Below, piece by piece: positions 32,614-44,830 of a DNA stretch of 64,000 nucleotides. The translations under genes and the position numbers were made by a program. The DNA is from Synchiropus splendidus (taxonomy: Eukaryota; Chordata; Actinopteri; Syngnathiformes; Callionymidae). The stretch's first letter is position 1, and each line of letters begins with the position of its first letter. The notes beneath the pieces were generated by a model. The model searched no databases. It saw only the letters and a program-made list of their open reading frames with translations, and had not been told where the DNA came from. The stretch lies in the NCBI RefSeq assembly GCF_027744825.2, contig NW_026527058.1, positions 124,001-188,000 of the forward strand, in the 5' to 3' direction.

Positions 32614-35585
32614 AAGTATTTCTTTCTTTTTGTTTTGGTATCCGGGGCGATGTACGCGGCTTGTCTGTGGTTGCTGGCTGTGCTGATGGTGTCGGCGACG
32701 GTGGCTGTGGAGGTGCGGATAGCCCAGATGCCGACGTCGAGTCTTCAGCAGGGAACGGTCCGGATAGTAGATCCAGAGGTACTGAGGAAACCGGCGTCGA
32801 TGTCTCCCACAAAGGCCAAGACCCAGAGGGGAGAGCTGAAACAGAATACCGACAACAACACAAATGTAAATACAATCTAGAAGCAAGACCTCGGATAGCA
32901 GTTAATATGATATTAATATAAACAGAGTGTAAATGTAGGGATCTACTAAGGATCAACATTTAAAGCGTAAAAACAAATAGTAAATCACTAGTGTATACTG
33001 TCATTAAACCACATTACAGTTAGTAAAATCACGACCTCTAGTGGCCGCCGTCGTTAAAGCACATTACAATTAGTAAAATCACGACCTCTAGTGGCCGCCG
33101 TCGTTAAAGCACATTACAATTAGTAAAATCACGACCTCTAGTGGCCGCCGTCGTTAAACCACATTACAGTTAGTAAAATCACGACCTCTAGTGGCCGCCG
33201 TCGTTAGAGCACATTACAGTTAGTAAAATGACGACCTCTAGTGGCCGCCGTCGTTAAAGCACATTACAGTTAGTAAAATCACGACCTCTAGTGGCCGCCG
33301 TCGTTAAAGCACATTACAATTAGTAAAATCACGACCTCTAGTGGCCGCCGTCGTTAAAGCACATTACAGTTAGTAAAATCACGACCTCTAGCGGCCGCCG
33401 TCGTTAAAGCACATTGCAGTTAGTAAAATCACGACCTCTAGTGGCTGCCGTCGTTAAAGCTAATTACAGTTAGTAAAATCACGACCTCTAGCGGCCGCCG
33501 TCGTTAAAGCACATTACAATTAGTAAAATATCGACCTCTAGTGGCCGCCGTCGTTAAAGCACATTACAGTTAGTAAAATCACGACCTCTAGTGGTCGCCA
33601 TCGTTAAACCATAGTGTGAAATTGTAATCGCGACCTCTAGTGTCCGTCGTCGTTAAAGCATAGTAGTAAAATCACAATGACGCTTAGCAGCAACAGTTAC
33701 TCAAACACCTTCAATAGTAAAATGACACCGTCTAAAAGCACATAGCCGGAACATAGACAAACCGCATTACAGATAAAACACACGCACACACACACGCATG
33801 GACGCACGTACGCGCACACACACACACACACACAAGTATTTCTTTCTTTTTGTTTTGGTGTCCGGGGCGATGTCCGCGGCTTGTCTGTGGTTGCTGGCTG
33901 TGCTGATGGTGTCGGCGACGGTGGCTGTGGAGGTGCGGATAGCCCAGATGCCGACGTCGAGTCTTCAGCAGGGAACGGTCCGGATAGTAGATCCAGAGGT
34001 ACTGAGGAAACCGGCGTCGATGTCTCCCACAAAGGCCAAGACCCAGAGGGGAGAGCTGAAACAGAATACCGACAACAATACAAATGTAAATACAATGTAG
34101 AAGCAAGACCTCGGATAGCAGTTAATATGATATTAATATAAACAGAGTGTAAATGTAGGGATCTACTAAGGATCAACATTTAAAGCGTAAAAACAAATAG
34201 TAAATCACTAGTGTATACTGTCATTAAACCACATTACAATTAGTAAAGTCACGACCTCTAGTGGCCGCCGTCGTTAAAGCACATTACAGTTAGTAAAATC
34301 ACGACCTCTAGTGGCCGCCATCGTTAAAGTACATTACAATTAGTTAAATCACGACCTCTAGTGGCCGCCGTCGTTAAAGCACATTACAATTAGTAAAATC
34401 CCGACCTCTAGTGGCCGCCGTCGTTAAAGCACATTACAATTAGTAAAATCACGACCTCTAGTGGCCGCCGTCGTTAAAGCACATTACAGTTAGTAAAATC
34501 ACCACCTCTAGTGGCCGCCGTCGTTAAAGCACATTACAGTTAGTAAAATCACGACCTCTAGTGGCCGCCGTCGTTAAAGCACATTACAGTTAGTAAAATC
34601 ACGACCTCTAGTGGCCGCCGTCGTTAAAGCACATTACAATTAGTAAAATCACGACCTCTAGTGGCCGCCGTCGTTAAAGCACATTACAGTTAGTAAAATC
34701 ACGACCTCTAGTGGCCGCCGTCGTTAAAGCACATTACAATTAGTAAAATCACGACCTCTAGCGGCCGCCGTCGTTAAAGCACATTGCAGTTAGTAAAATC
34801 ACGACCTCTAGCGGCCGGCGTCGTTAAAGCACATTACAGTTTGTAAAATCACGACCTCTAGCGGCCGCCGTCGTTAAAGCACATTACAATTAGTAAAATC
34901 ACGACCTCTAGTGGCCGCCGTCGTTAAAGCACATTACAGTTAGTAAAATCACGACCTCTAGTGGCCGCCGTCGTTAAAGCACATTACAGTTAGTAAAATC
35001 ACGACCTCTAGTGGCCGCCGTCATTAAAGCACATTACAGTTAGTAAAATCACGACCTCTAGTAGCCGCCGTCGTTAAAGCACATTACAGTTAGTAAAATC
35101 ACGACCTCTAGCGGCCGCCGTCGTTAAAGCACATTGCAGTTAGTAAAATCACGACCTCTAGCGGCCGACGTCGTTAAAGCACATTACAGTTAGTAAAATC
35201 ACGACCTCTAGCGGCCGCCGTCGTTAAAGCACATTACAATTAGTAAAATCACGACCTCTAGTGGCCGCCGTCGTTAAAGCACATTACAGTTAGTAAAATC
35301 ACGACCTCTAGTGGCCGCCGTCGTTAAAGCATAGTGTAAAATAGTAATCCCGACCTCTAGTGGTCGCCGTCGTTAAAGCACAGTGTGAAATAGTAATCGC
35401 GACCTCTAGTGTCCGTCGTCGTTAAAGCATAGTAGTAAAATCACAATGACGCTTAGCAGCAACAGTTACTCAAACACCTTCAATAGTAAAATGACACCGT
35501 CTAAAAGCACATAGCCGGAACATAGACAAACCGCATTACAGATAAAACACACACACACGCACACACACACGCACGTACGCACGCA

Positions 35586-35618
<33 letters not shown>

Positions 35619-38167
35619 TAGCGAACATACAACCATTCAACTGATACTGAACGGTAGAGATGTGTTGAAAAAAATTGAGATTCGTATCTTACCAAACGTT
35701 GGTGTTGGTGTTGGTGTTGAAGCGACAGGTAGAAGGTGTGGCGTGCTCGTTGTCTTTGTATCTGTTTTCATGTGAAAAAATAAATAAATAAATACAGCAG
35801 TGAAACGTAAACTATCAATCCAAAATGTTTTTTCCCACCTCCTATCAGCTGAGGCGTCTGGTGAGTTAAAGAATCAACGAGCGGGTGCCCTACTCCTTCG
35901 ACCTCTGACTGATCGTCTGTTTTCATACGCACAGGCGTTGAATAAAACAAAAAACATAGGTAGTTAAATATAAAATACATCGACAGACTGTGGTTAAAAT
36001 ACTTTTTTTTTATTGAACTGAATGTTTTGCTCTCACCGTTGAACAGTTGGAGCGACCCGTTCAATGAATGATCAGCATCCACAGGGTCCGGATAACTTCC
36101 CGGTCGTGTCTGATTTCCGGGTTCCAGGTGATCTTTTCATGCACACACACACACACACACACACAAGTATTTCTTTCTTTTTGTTTTGGTATCCGGGGCG
36201 ATGTCCGCGGCTTGTCTGTGGTTGCTGGCTGTGCTGATGGTGTCGGCGACGGTGGCTGTGGAGGTGCGGATAGCCCAGATGCCGACGTCGAGTCTTCAGC
36301 AGGGAACGGTCCGGATAGTAGATCCAGAGGTACTGAGGAAACCGGCGTCGATGTCTCCCACAAAGGCCAAGACCCAGAGGGGAGAGCTGAAACAGAATAC
36401 CGACAACAATACAAATGTAAATACAATCTAGAAGCAAGACCTCGGATAGCAGTTAATATGATATTAATATAAACAGAGTGTAAATGTAGGGATCTACTAA
36501 GGATCAACATTTAAAGCGTAAAAACAAATAGTAAATCACTAGTGTATACTGTCATTAAACCACATTACAATTAGTAAAATCAAGACCTCTAGTGGACGCC
36601 GTCGTTTAACCACATTACAGTTAGTAAAATCACGACCTCTAGTGGCCGCCATCGTTAAAGCACATTACAATTAGTAAAATCACGACCTCTAGCGGCCGCC
36701 GTCGTTAAACCACATAACAGTTAGTAAAATCACGACCTCTAGTGGCCGCCGTCGTTAAAGCACATTACAATTCGTAAAATGACGACCTCTAGTGGCCGCC
36801 GTCGTTAAAGCACATTACAGTTAGTAAAATCACGACCTCTAGCGGCCGCCGTCGTTAAAGCACATTACAGTTAGTAAAATCACGACCTCTCGCGGCCGCT
36901 GTCGTTAAAGCACATTACAGTTAGTAAAATCACGACCTCTAGCGTCCGCCGTCGTTAAAGCACATTACAATTAGTAAAATCACGACCTCTAGTGGCCGCC
37001 CTCATTAAAGCACATTACAGTTAGTAAAATCACGACCTCTAGTGGCCGCCCTCATTAAAGCACATTACAGTTAGTAAAATCACGACCTCTCGCGGCCGCT
37101 GTCGTTAAAGCACATTACAGTTAGTAAAATCACGACCTCTAGCGTCCGCCGTCGTTAAAGCACATTACAATTAGTAAAATCACGACCTCTAGTGGCCGCC
37201 CTCATTAAAGCACATTACAGTTAGTAAAATCACGACCTCTAGTGGCCGCCGTCGTTAAAGCACATTACAATTAGTAAAATCACGACCTCTAGCGGCCGCC
37301 GTCGTTAAAGCACATTACAATTAGTAAAATCACGACCTCTAGTGGCCGCCGTCGTTAAAGCACATTACAGTTAGTAAAATCCCGACCTCTAGTGGCCGCC
37401 GTCGTTAAAGCACATTACAGTTAGTAAAATCACGACCTCTAGCGGCCGCCGTCGTTAAAGCATAGTATTAAAATCACAATGACGCTGAGCAGCAACAGTT
37501 ACTCAAACACCTTCAATAGTAAAATGACACCGTCTAAAAGCACATAACCGGAACATAGACAAACCGCATTACAGATAAAACACACACACACGCACACACA
37601 CACACACGCACGCACGCACGCACGTACGCGCACACACACACACACAATAGCGAACATACAACCATTCAACTGATACTGAACGGTAGAGATGTGTTGAAAA
37701 AAATTGAGATTCGTATCTTACCAAAGTTGGTGTTGGTGTTGGTGTTGAAGCGACAGGTAGAAGGTGTGGCGTGCTCGTTGTCTTTGTATCTGTTTTCATG
37801 TGAAAAAATAAATAAATAAATACAGCAGTGAAACGTAAACTATCACTCCAAAATGTTTTTTCCCACCTCCTATCAGCTGAGGCGTCTGGTGAGTCAAAGA
37901 ATCAACGAGCGGGCGCCCTACTCCTTCGACCTCTGACTGATCGTCTGTTTTCAGACGCACAGGCGTTGAATAAAACAAAAAACATAGGTAGTTAAATATA
38001 AAATACATCGACAGACTGTGGTTAAAATACTTTTTTTTTATTGAACTGAATGTTTTGCTCTCACCGTTGAACAGTTGGAGCGACCCGTTCAATGAATGAT
38101 CAGCATCCACAGGGTCCGGATGACTTCCCGGTCGTGTCTGATTTCCGGGTTCCGGGTGACCTTTTCA
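32614..38167 (-). repeat. Higher-order repeat 4 of the gene X array
   Basis: Truncated exon d starts at 32,637, 33,857 and 36,188. Minisatellite blocks: 33,000-33,660, 34,220-35,425 (the longest, about 24 monomers) and 36,550-37,470. Exon c-b-a sets at about 35,690-36,140 and 37,715-38,165; the last has a one-base loss at the exon c donor. The c-b-a set at 38.1 kb belongs to the right gene copy and leads, across a CA tract, to its exon z remnant. Confidence 0.8.
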
Positions 38168-38168
38168 T

Positions 38169-38224
<56 letters not shown>

Positions 38225-38379
38225 GCATGTATATACACTTAATAAATACCGCTATTCTTTACCTAGTTATCGTAATTATGATTAGAATCGCTGTCTCCTT
38301 CTCACCAATGACTCGCGCCGGTCCTGTCTTCCGTGCCGAATTAACCGTCGCTTACGGCTCAGAGAGCGTTGGTTACTCA
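38168..38379 (-). pseudogene. (CA)n intron and 3' part of exon z, right gene X copy
   Basis: A CA tract (38,168-38,222), then sequence matching 14,939-15,090, including the donor-like CTTTACCTAG and CTTCTCACCAATG. Relative to the left copy one base is missing near 38,343. The match ends where the foldback element begins at 38,380; roughly 175 bp of the exon are absent. Confidence 0.7.
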
Positions 38380-41300
38380 CTGGCATCACGCTAGCCCGCG
38401 ATCTACAAATACCCATCTCGCCAGCCCACAAAAAAAAAACCATGCGCGTCTATTTGTGCCGATACGGTAGCGACTCCGTAAGCGCCAGTAAAGGGTAGTT
38501 GTGTGTTACGGAGATGATAAATATTATTAAATATTATATAAAATATATTATATAAATAAATATGATTAAGAACACATATTACAAAAACCACAAGAGGTGA
38601 GTTTGGAGTGTTTTTACTGTAGAATTCTGAAATAAATTGACTTTATGTACTGTAATAACATGTATATTATAAAAGAAATTATATAAAATAAACCAAAAGA
38701 GGTTAGTGAAATCTTTCACTGCATTCCTGTTCAGGGTGGTCTACTCTACTATCCCTGTGAGTTTGGAGTGTTTTTACTGTAGAATTATGAAATAAATAGA
38801 CTTCATGTACTCTGACAACATGGATATTAATAAAAAATTATATAAAAAAAACTACAAGAGGTTAGTGAAATCTTTCACTGCATTCCTGTTCAGGGAGCTC
38901 TACTCTACTATCTCTGTGAGTTTGAAGAGTTTTTACTGTAGAATTATAAAATAAATCCACTTTATGTACTGTAATAACAAGTATATTATGAAAAAATTAT
39001 ATTAAAAAAACTACAAGAGGTTAGTGAAATCTTTCACTGGATTCCTGTTCAGGGAGCTCTACTCTACTATCCCTGTAAGTTTGAAGAGGTTTTACTGTAG
39101 AATTCTGAAATAAATTGACTTTATGTACTGTAATAACATGTATATTATAAAAAAATATTTATAAAAAAAACTCCAAGAGGTTAGTGAAATCTTTCACTGG
39201 ATTCCTGTTCAGGGAGCTCTACTCTACTATCTCTGTGAGTTTGAAGAGTTTTTACTGTAGAATTATAAAATAAATCCACTTTATGTACTGTAATAACAAG
39301 TATATTATGAAAAAATTATATTAAAAAAACTACAAGAGGTTAGTGAAATCTTTCACTGGATTCCTGTTCAGGGAGCTCTACTCTACTATCCCTGTAAGTT
39401 TGAAGAGGTTTTACTGTAGAATTCTGAAATAAATTGACTTTATGTACTGTAATAACATGTATATTATAAAAAAATATTTATAAAAAAAACTACAAGAGGT
39501 TAGTGAAATCTTTCACTGGATTCCTGTTCAGGGAGCTCTACTCTACTATCTCTGTGAGTTTGAAGAGTTTTTACTGTAGAATTATGAAATAAATTGACTT
39601 TATGTACTGTAATAACATGTATACAATGAAAAAATTATATTAAAAAAACTAAAAGAGGTTAGTGAAATCTTTCACTGGATTCCTGTTCAGGGAGCTCTAC
39701 TCTACTATCCCTGTAAGTTTGAAGAGGTTTTACTGTAGAATTCTGAAATAAATTGACTTTATGTATTGTAATAACAAGTATATTATAAAAAAATATTTAT
39801 AAAAAAAACTACAAGAGGTTAGTGAAATCTTTCACTGGATTCCTGTTCAGGGAGCTCTGCTCTACTATCCCTGTAAGTTTGAAGAGGTTTTACTGTAGAA
39901 TTCTGAAATAAATTGACTTTATGTACTGTAATAACATGTACACAATGAAAAAATTATATTAAAAAAACTAAAAGAGGTTAGTGAAATCTTTCACTGCATT
40001 CCTGTTCAGGGAGCTCTACTCTACTATCTCTGTGAGTTTGGAGTGTTTTTACTGTAGAATTATGAAATAAATTAACTCTATGTATTGTAATAACATGTAT
40101 ATAATGAAAAAATATATAAAAAAAACTACAAGAGGTTAGTAAAATCTTTCACTGGATTCCTGTTTAGGGAGCTCTACTCTACTATCCCTGTGAGTTTGGA
40201 GCGTTTTAATTTGTAATTACAAAATAATTACACCTTATGTCATAATAACACGTGCATAAAAAAAGGGCCTAGTGAAATGTCACTGGATTCGTGTTCAAGG
40301 TGCTATTCTCTACTTTCCCTGTGAGTTTCAAGAGTTTGTAAAACACATTATGTCATGTAGCAACATGCACAGTAGGAGTCATTTAAGAAAACCAGAGTCA
40401 CTAAAGAAAGTCATTTAAGAAAACCACAAGAGGCAAGTCAATTTTTTCCCACTGGATTCATGTTTAGGAAGTGCTTGGCTACTCGCCCACGGAATTTGTG
40501 TACTTTTTACTTTGCAATTCTTGCAGTGACTTTTTTTAATTGTTTTCACTGTTGGTTCCAAAAAACGGAAAAATGACTACTCCCAAACACAACTTACCTC
40601 TCACTTACGAATCCAGTGACATTTCACTAGGCCCTTTTTTTATGCACGTGTTATTATGACATAAGGTGTAATTATTTTGTAATTACAAATTAAAACGCTC
40701 CAAACTCACAGGGATAGTAGAGTAGACCACCATGAACAGGAATCCAGTGAAAGATTTTACTAACCTCTTGTAGTTTTTTTTATATATTTTTTCATTATAT
40801 ACATGTTATTACAATACATAGAGTTAATTTATTTCATAATTCTACAGTAAAAACACTCCAAACTCACAGAGATAGTAGAGTAGAGCTCCCTGAACAGGAA
40901 TGCAGTGAAAGATTTCACTAACCTCTTTTAGTTTTTTTAATATAATTTTTTCATTGTATACATGTTATTACAGTACATAAAGTCAATTTATTTCATAATT
41001 CTACAGTAAAAACTCTTCAAACTCACAGGGATAGTAGAGTAGACCACCATGAACAGGAATCCAGTGAAAGATTTTACTAACCTCTTGTAGTTTTTTTTAT
41101 ATTTTTTTTCATTATATACATGTTATTACAATACATAGAGTTAATTTATTTCATAATTCTACAGTAAAAACTCTTCAAACTCACAGGGATAGTAGAGTAG
41201 AGCTCCCTGAACAGGAATCCGGTGAAAGATTTCACTAACCTCTTGTGGTGTTTTTTATATAATTTTTTCATTATATACATCTTATTACAGTACATGAAGT

Positions 41301-43405
41301 CCATTTATTTCATAATTCTACAGTAAAAACACTCCAAACTCACATGGATAGTAGAGCAGAGCTCCCTGAACAGGAATCCAATGAAAGATTTCACTAACCT
41401 CTTGTAGTTTTTTTTATAAATATTTTTTTATAATATACATGTTATTACAGTACATAAAGTCAATTTATTTCAGAATTCTACAGTAAAAACTCTTCAAACT
41501 TACAGGGATAGTAGAGCAGAGCTCCCTGAACAGGAATCCGGTGAAAGATTTCACTAACCTCTTGTGGTCTTTTTTATATAATTTTTTCATTATATACATC
41601 TTATTACAGTACATGAAGTCCATTTATTTCATAGTTCTACAGTAAAAACACTCCAAACTCACATGGATAGTAGAGCAGAGCTCCCTGAACAGGAATCCAA
41701 TGAAAGATTTCACTAACCTCTTGTAGTTTTTTTTATAAATATTTTTTTATAATATACATGTTATTACAGTACATAAAGTCAATTTATTTCAGAATTCTAC
41801 AGTAAAACCTCTTCAAACTTACAGGGATAGTAGAGCAGAGCTCCCTGAACAGGAATCCAGTGAAAGATTTCACTAACCTCTTGTAGTTTTTTTTATAAAT
41901 ATTTTTTTATAATATACTTGTTATTACAATACATAAAGTCAATTTATTTCAGAATTCTACAGTAAAACCTCTTCAAACTTACAGGGATAGTAGAGTAGAG
42001 CTCCCTGAACAGGAATGCAGTGAAAGATTTCACTAACCTCTTTTAGTTTTTTTAATATAATTTTTTCATTGTATACATGTTATTACAGTACATAAAGTCA
42101 ATTTATTTCATAATTCTACAGTAAAAACTCTTCAAACTCACAGAGATAGTAGAGTAGAGCTCCCTGAACAGGAATCCAGTGAAAGATTTCACTAACCTCT
42201 TGTAGTTTTTTTTATAATTTTTTTTTTATAATATACATGTTATTACAGTACATAAAGTAATTTATTTCAGAATTCTACAGTAAAAACTCTTCAAACTCAC
42301 AGGGATAGTAGAGTAGAGCTCCCTGATCAGGAATCCGGTGAAAGATTTCACTAACCTCTTTTAGTTTATTTTATATAATTTTTTTTTCATAATATACTTG
42401 TTATTACAATACATAAAGTCAATTTATTTTATAATTCTACAGTAAAAACTCTTCAAACTCACAGGGATAGTAGAGTAGACCACCATGAACAGGAATCCAG
42501 TGAAAGATTTCACTAACCTCTTGTAGTTTTTTTAATATAATTTTTTCATTGTATACATGTTATTACAATACATAAAGTCAATTTATTTTAGTAATTCTAC
42601 AGTAAAAACTCTTCAAACTCACAGGGATAGTAGAGTAGAGCTCCCTGATCAGGAATCCGGTGAAAGATTTCACTAACCTCTTTTAGTTTATTTTATATAA
42701 TTTTTTATTTCATAATATATTTGTTATTACAATACATAAAGTCAATTTATTTTATAATTCTACAGTAAAAACACTCCAAACTCACAGGGATAGTAGAGTA
42801 GACCACCATGAACAGGAATCCAGTGAAAGATTTCACTAACCTCTTGTAGTTTTTTTAATATAATTTTTTCATTGTATACATGTTATTACAGTACATAAAG
42901 TCAATTTATTTCATAATTCTACAGTAAAAACACTCCAAACTCACAGGAATAGTAGAGTAAAGCTCCCTGAACAGGAATCCAGTGAAAGATTTCACTAACC
43001 TCTTTTGGTTTATTTTATATAATTTCTTTTATAATATACATGTTATTACAGTACATAAAGTCAATTTATTTCATAATACTACAGTAAAAACTCTTCAAAC
43101 TCACAGGGATAGTAGAGTAGAGCTCCCTGAACAGGAATCCAGTGAAAGATTTCACTAACCTCTTGTGGTCTTTTTTTAATAATATCCATATTTTTACAGT
43201 GTTTAAGCTGTATTTTTGTTTTAAAAAACGTTGAAGACACTTTCTTGAAATACATAACGTCTATTTATCATCTCCGTAACACACAACTACACTTTACTGG
43301 AGCTTACGGAGTCGCTACCGTAACGGCACAAATAGACGCTCATACTTTTTTTTGAGTGGGCTGGCGAGATGGGTATTTGTAGCTCGCGGGCTAGCGTGAT
43401 GCCAG
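38380..43405. mobile_element. Foldback element, 5,026 bp, with tandem-repeat arms
   Basis: Terminal inverted repeats of about 140 bp start CTGGCATCACGCTAGCCCGC and end with the reverse complement at 43,405. Each arm is made of about 159-bp tandem monomers (core GGTTAGTGAAATCTTTCACT and CTGTTCAGGGAGCTCTACTC): roughly 11 copies in the left arm and 16 in the right, in opposite orientation. The centre is a unique spacer of about 250 bp near 40,350-40,600. I see no coding sequence, so it is non-autonomous. It splits exon z of the right gene X copy. No clear target duplication is visible, and a deletion accompanies the insertion. Confidence 0.82.
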
Positions 43406-43868
43406 TCCTCAGCGCCGATCAGCGTCTCCGGGAAGTTATTCGCGGAGGCGATAATACCTGAAAAATAGAAGTGCGGCTGTTGTAACACATAATAGAGATA
43501 TTAACAACGAATTATGAAATAATTCAATATTTTTACCAGTATCACTCTGCGTTAAATGAACGTCACACAGATGAGTGACGACGTCTGTCAATGAAAAGAG
43601 ACATGGTACGTGATAAACATGGCGTAACGTTTTTATTATACTTATATATGTAAATGTAAATACATAGATACACATATATGTATATACTTATATGTATACT
43701 GTATAGATATAGATAGATGGATAGATAGATAAATATTCACCTACGACGTGCAGAGGAAGAGGCATCCATGGGTAGTCTGGAGTCCTTTTGGAAAGGAGGA
43801 TGAAGTTCTGGAAGGTCTGGTCAACAGCGAAGGTTACCCCGGAACTGATGTAAAATGTGGTATGTTTC
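43406..43868 (-). pseudogene. Exons z (5' part), y and x of the right gene X copy
   Basis: Nearly identical to 15,268-15,738. Exon z begins at 43,457 (acceptor TATTTTTCAG, first bases GT instead of AT) and is cut by the foldback element at 43,405; y is 43,537-43,584; x ends at donor 43,740 and is similar up to about 43,860. The good conservation of splice sites dates the duplication as recent, or suggests constraint. Confidence 0.65.
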
Positions 43869-44639
43869 GGTGTCTGAGAAAGAGTCAGGCATAATGCCTG
43901 TTGTCACACCGCTGTTTACCCCTTTTTTAAGTATTTCCTGAGTAAGTAAAATTGCATCGTTTAAAACTCACACAGGGTGTAAAATTAAATAGACTGATTC
44001 AACAGAAACTCATATGAGTTGAATAGCTGTGTTATTTGAACTAATGCTGAAAACTAAAGTATTTCTTTCTTTTGTTTTATCCTTGTTCACTCAACCTTAT
44101 TTTCTGAAAACTAAAAGTATTTCTTTCTTTTGTTTTATCCTTGTTCACTCAACCTTATTTTCTGAAAACTAAAAGTATTTCTTTCTTTTGTTCTATTCTG
44201 AAAACTAAAAGTATTTCTCAAACAAGTACAAATTATCTGTTTAAACGCATTTTGAAAAATGGTGCATGAGTTGGGTAGCTGCGTCGTTTGAACTATTAGT
44301 GAAGACTAAGAAGTGTTTTCTTTCTACTGTTTTATCTTTAAGAAATATTTCAAGAATGAAAAACTTCTTCATAAGATGTTAAATAACTTCTAAAATGTTT
44401 AAACCCGAAATAATATTGTAGCTACTAATGTGTTTTGATTATTTAGCCTGCAATGCAGAAACAGTTCAAACATTGACTAATGCTGAAAACTAAAAGTATT
44501 TCTTTCTTTTTGTTTTACCCCTTTTTTTTTACCCACACCCCTAAGGTAATCCTCCCGGTGTCTCATCACACACCCACCCTCCCGCTGACCCTGCCTGACC
44601 CTTGCGTCTGTGAGGATGTAGCTGACCCCCACCCCCTGC
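43869..44639. repeat. Upstream flank of the right gene X copy
   Basis: 43,950-44,515 matches 16,565-17,074, including the AAAGTATTTCTTTCT tag that was later carried into every array unit. 44,516-44,640 is T- and C-rich with no coding sense. The promoter of gene X would lie between here and the inverted repeat, but I see no convincing TATA box. Confidence 0.6.
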
Positions 44640-44830
44640 ATCACACAAGGGTGAAGCTACCCCTTGGACCTTCATTATTTTAATTTCCTGTTGATATAAA
44701 AATGGGGAGGGTAATTATTTTAATTTCTTTTTGATATAAAAAGGGGTGGGGTTTATTACTTCCGGAAGGGGAGGGTTTTATTACTCCCGGGGGACCATCA
44801 ATCATACAGATTTGACATATAGTGGTCTCC
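44640..44830. repeat. Right inverted repeat of the 43-kb block
   Basis: Reverse complement of the left repeat: GGGGGACCATCAATC, CAGATTTGACATA and sub-repeats with TTTAATTTC and TATAAAAA between G-rich runs. The similarity falls off at both ends of the block at the equivalent position (TGTCAAA), which I take as the outer tip. Confidence 0.55.

Noticed and set aside
17450..37470. CRISPR-like array of 50-bp repeats.
   Set aside because: Monomers are contiguous without unique spacers, there are no cas genes, and the setting is a vertebrate genome. It is a minisatellite.
38403..38591. Minus-strand frame at the left tip of the foldback element.
   Set aside because: It spans the inverted tip and AT-rich repeat with no protein-like features.
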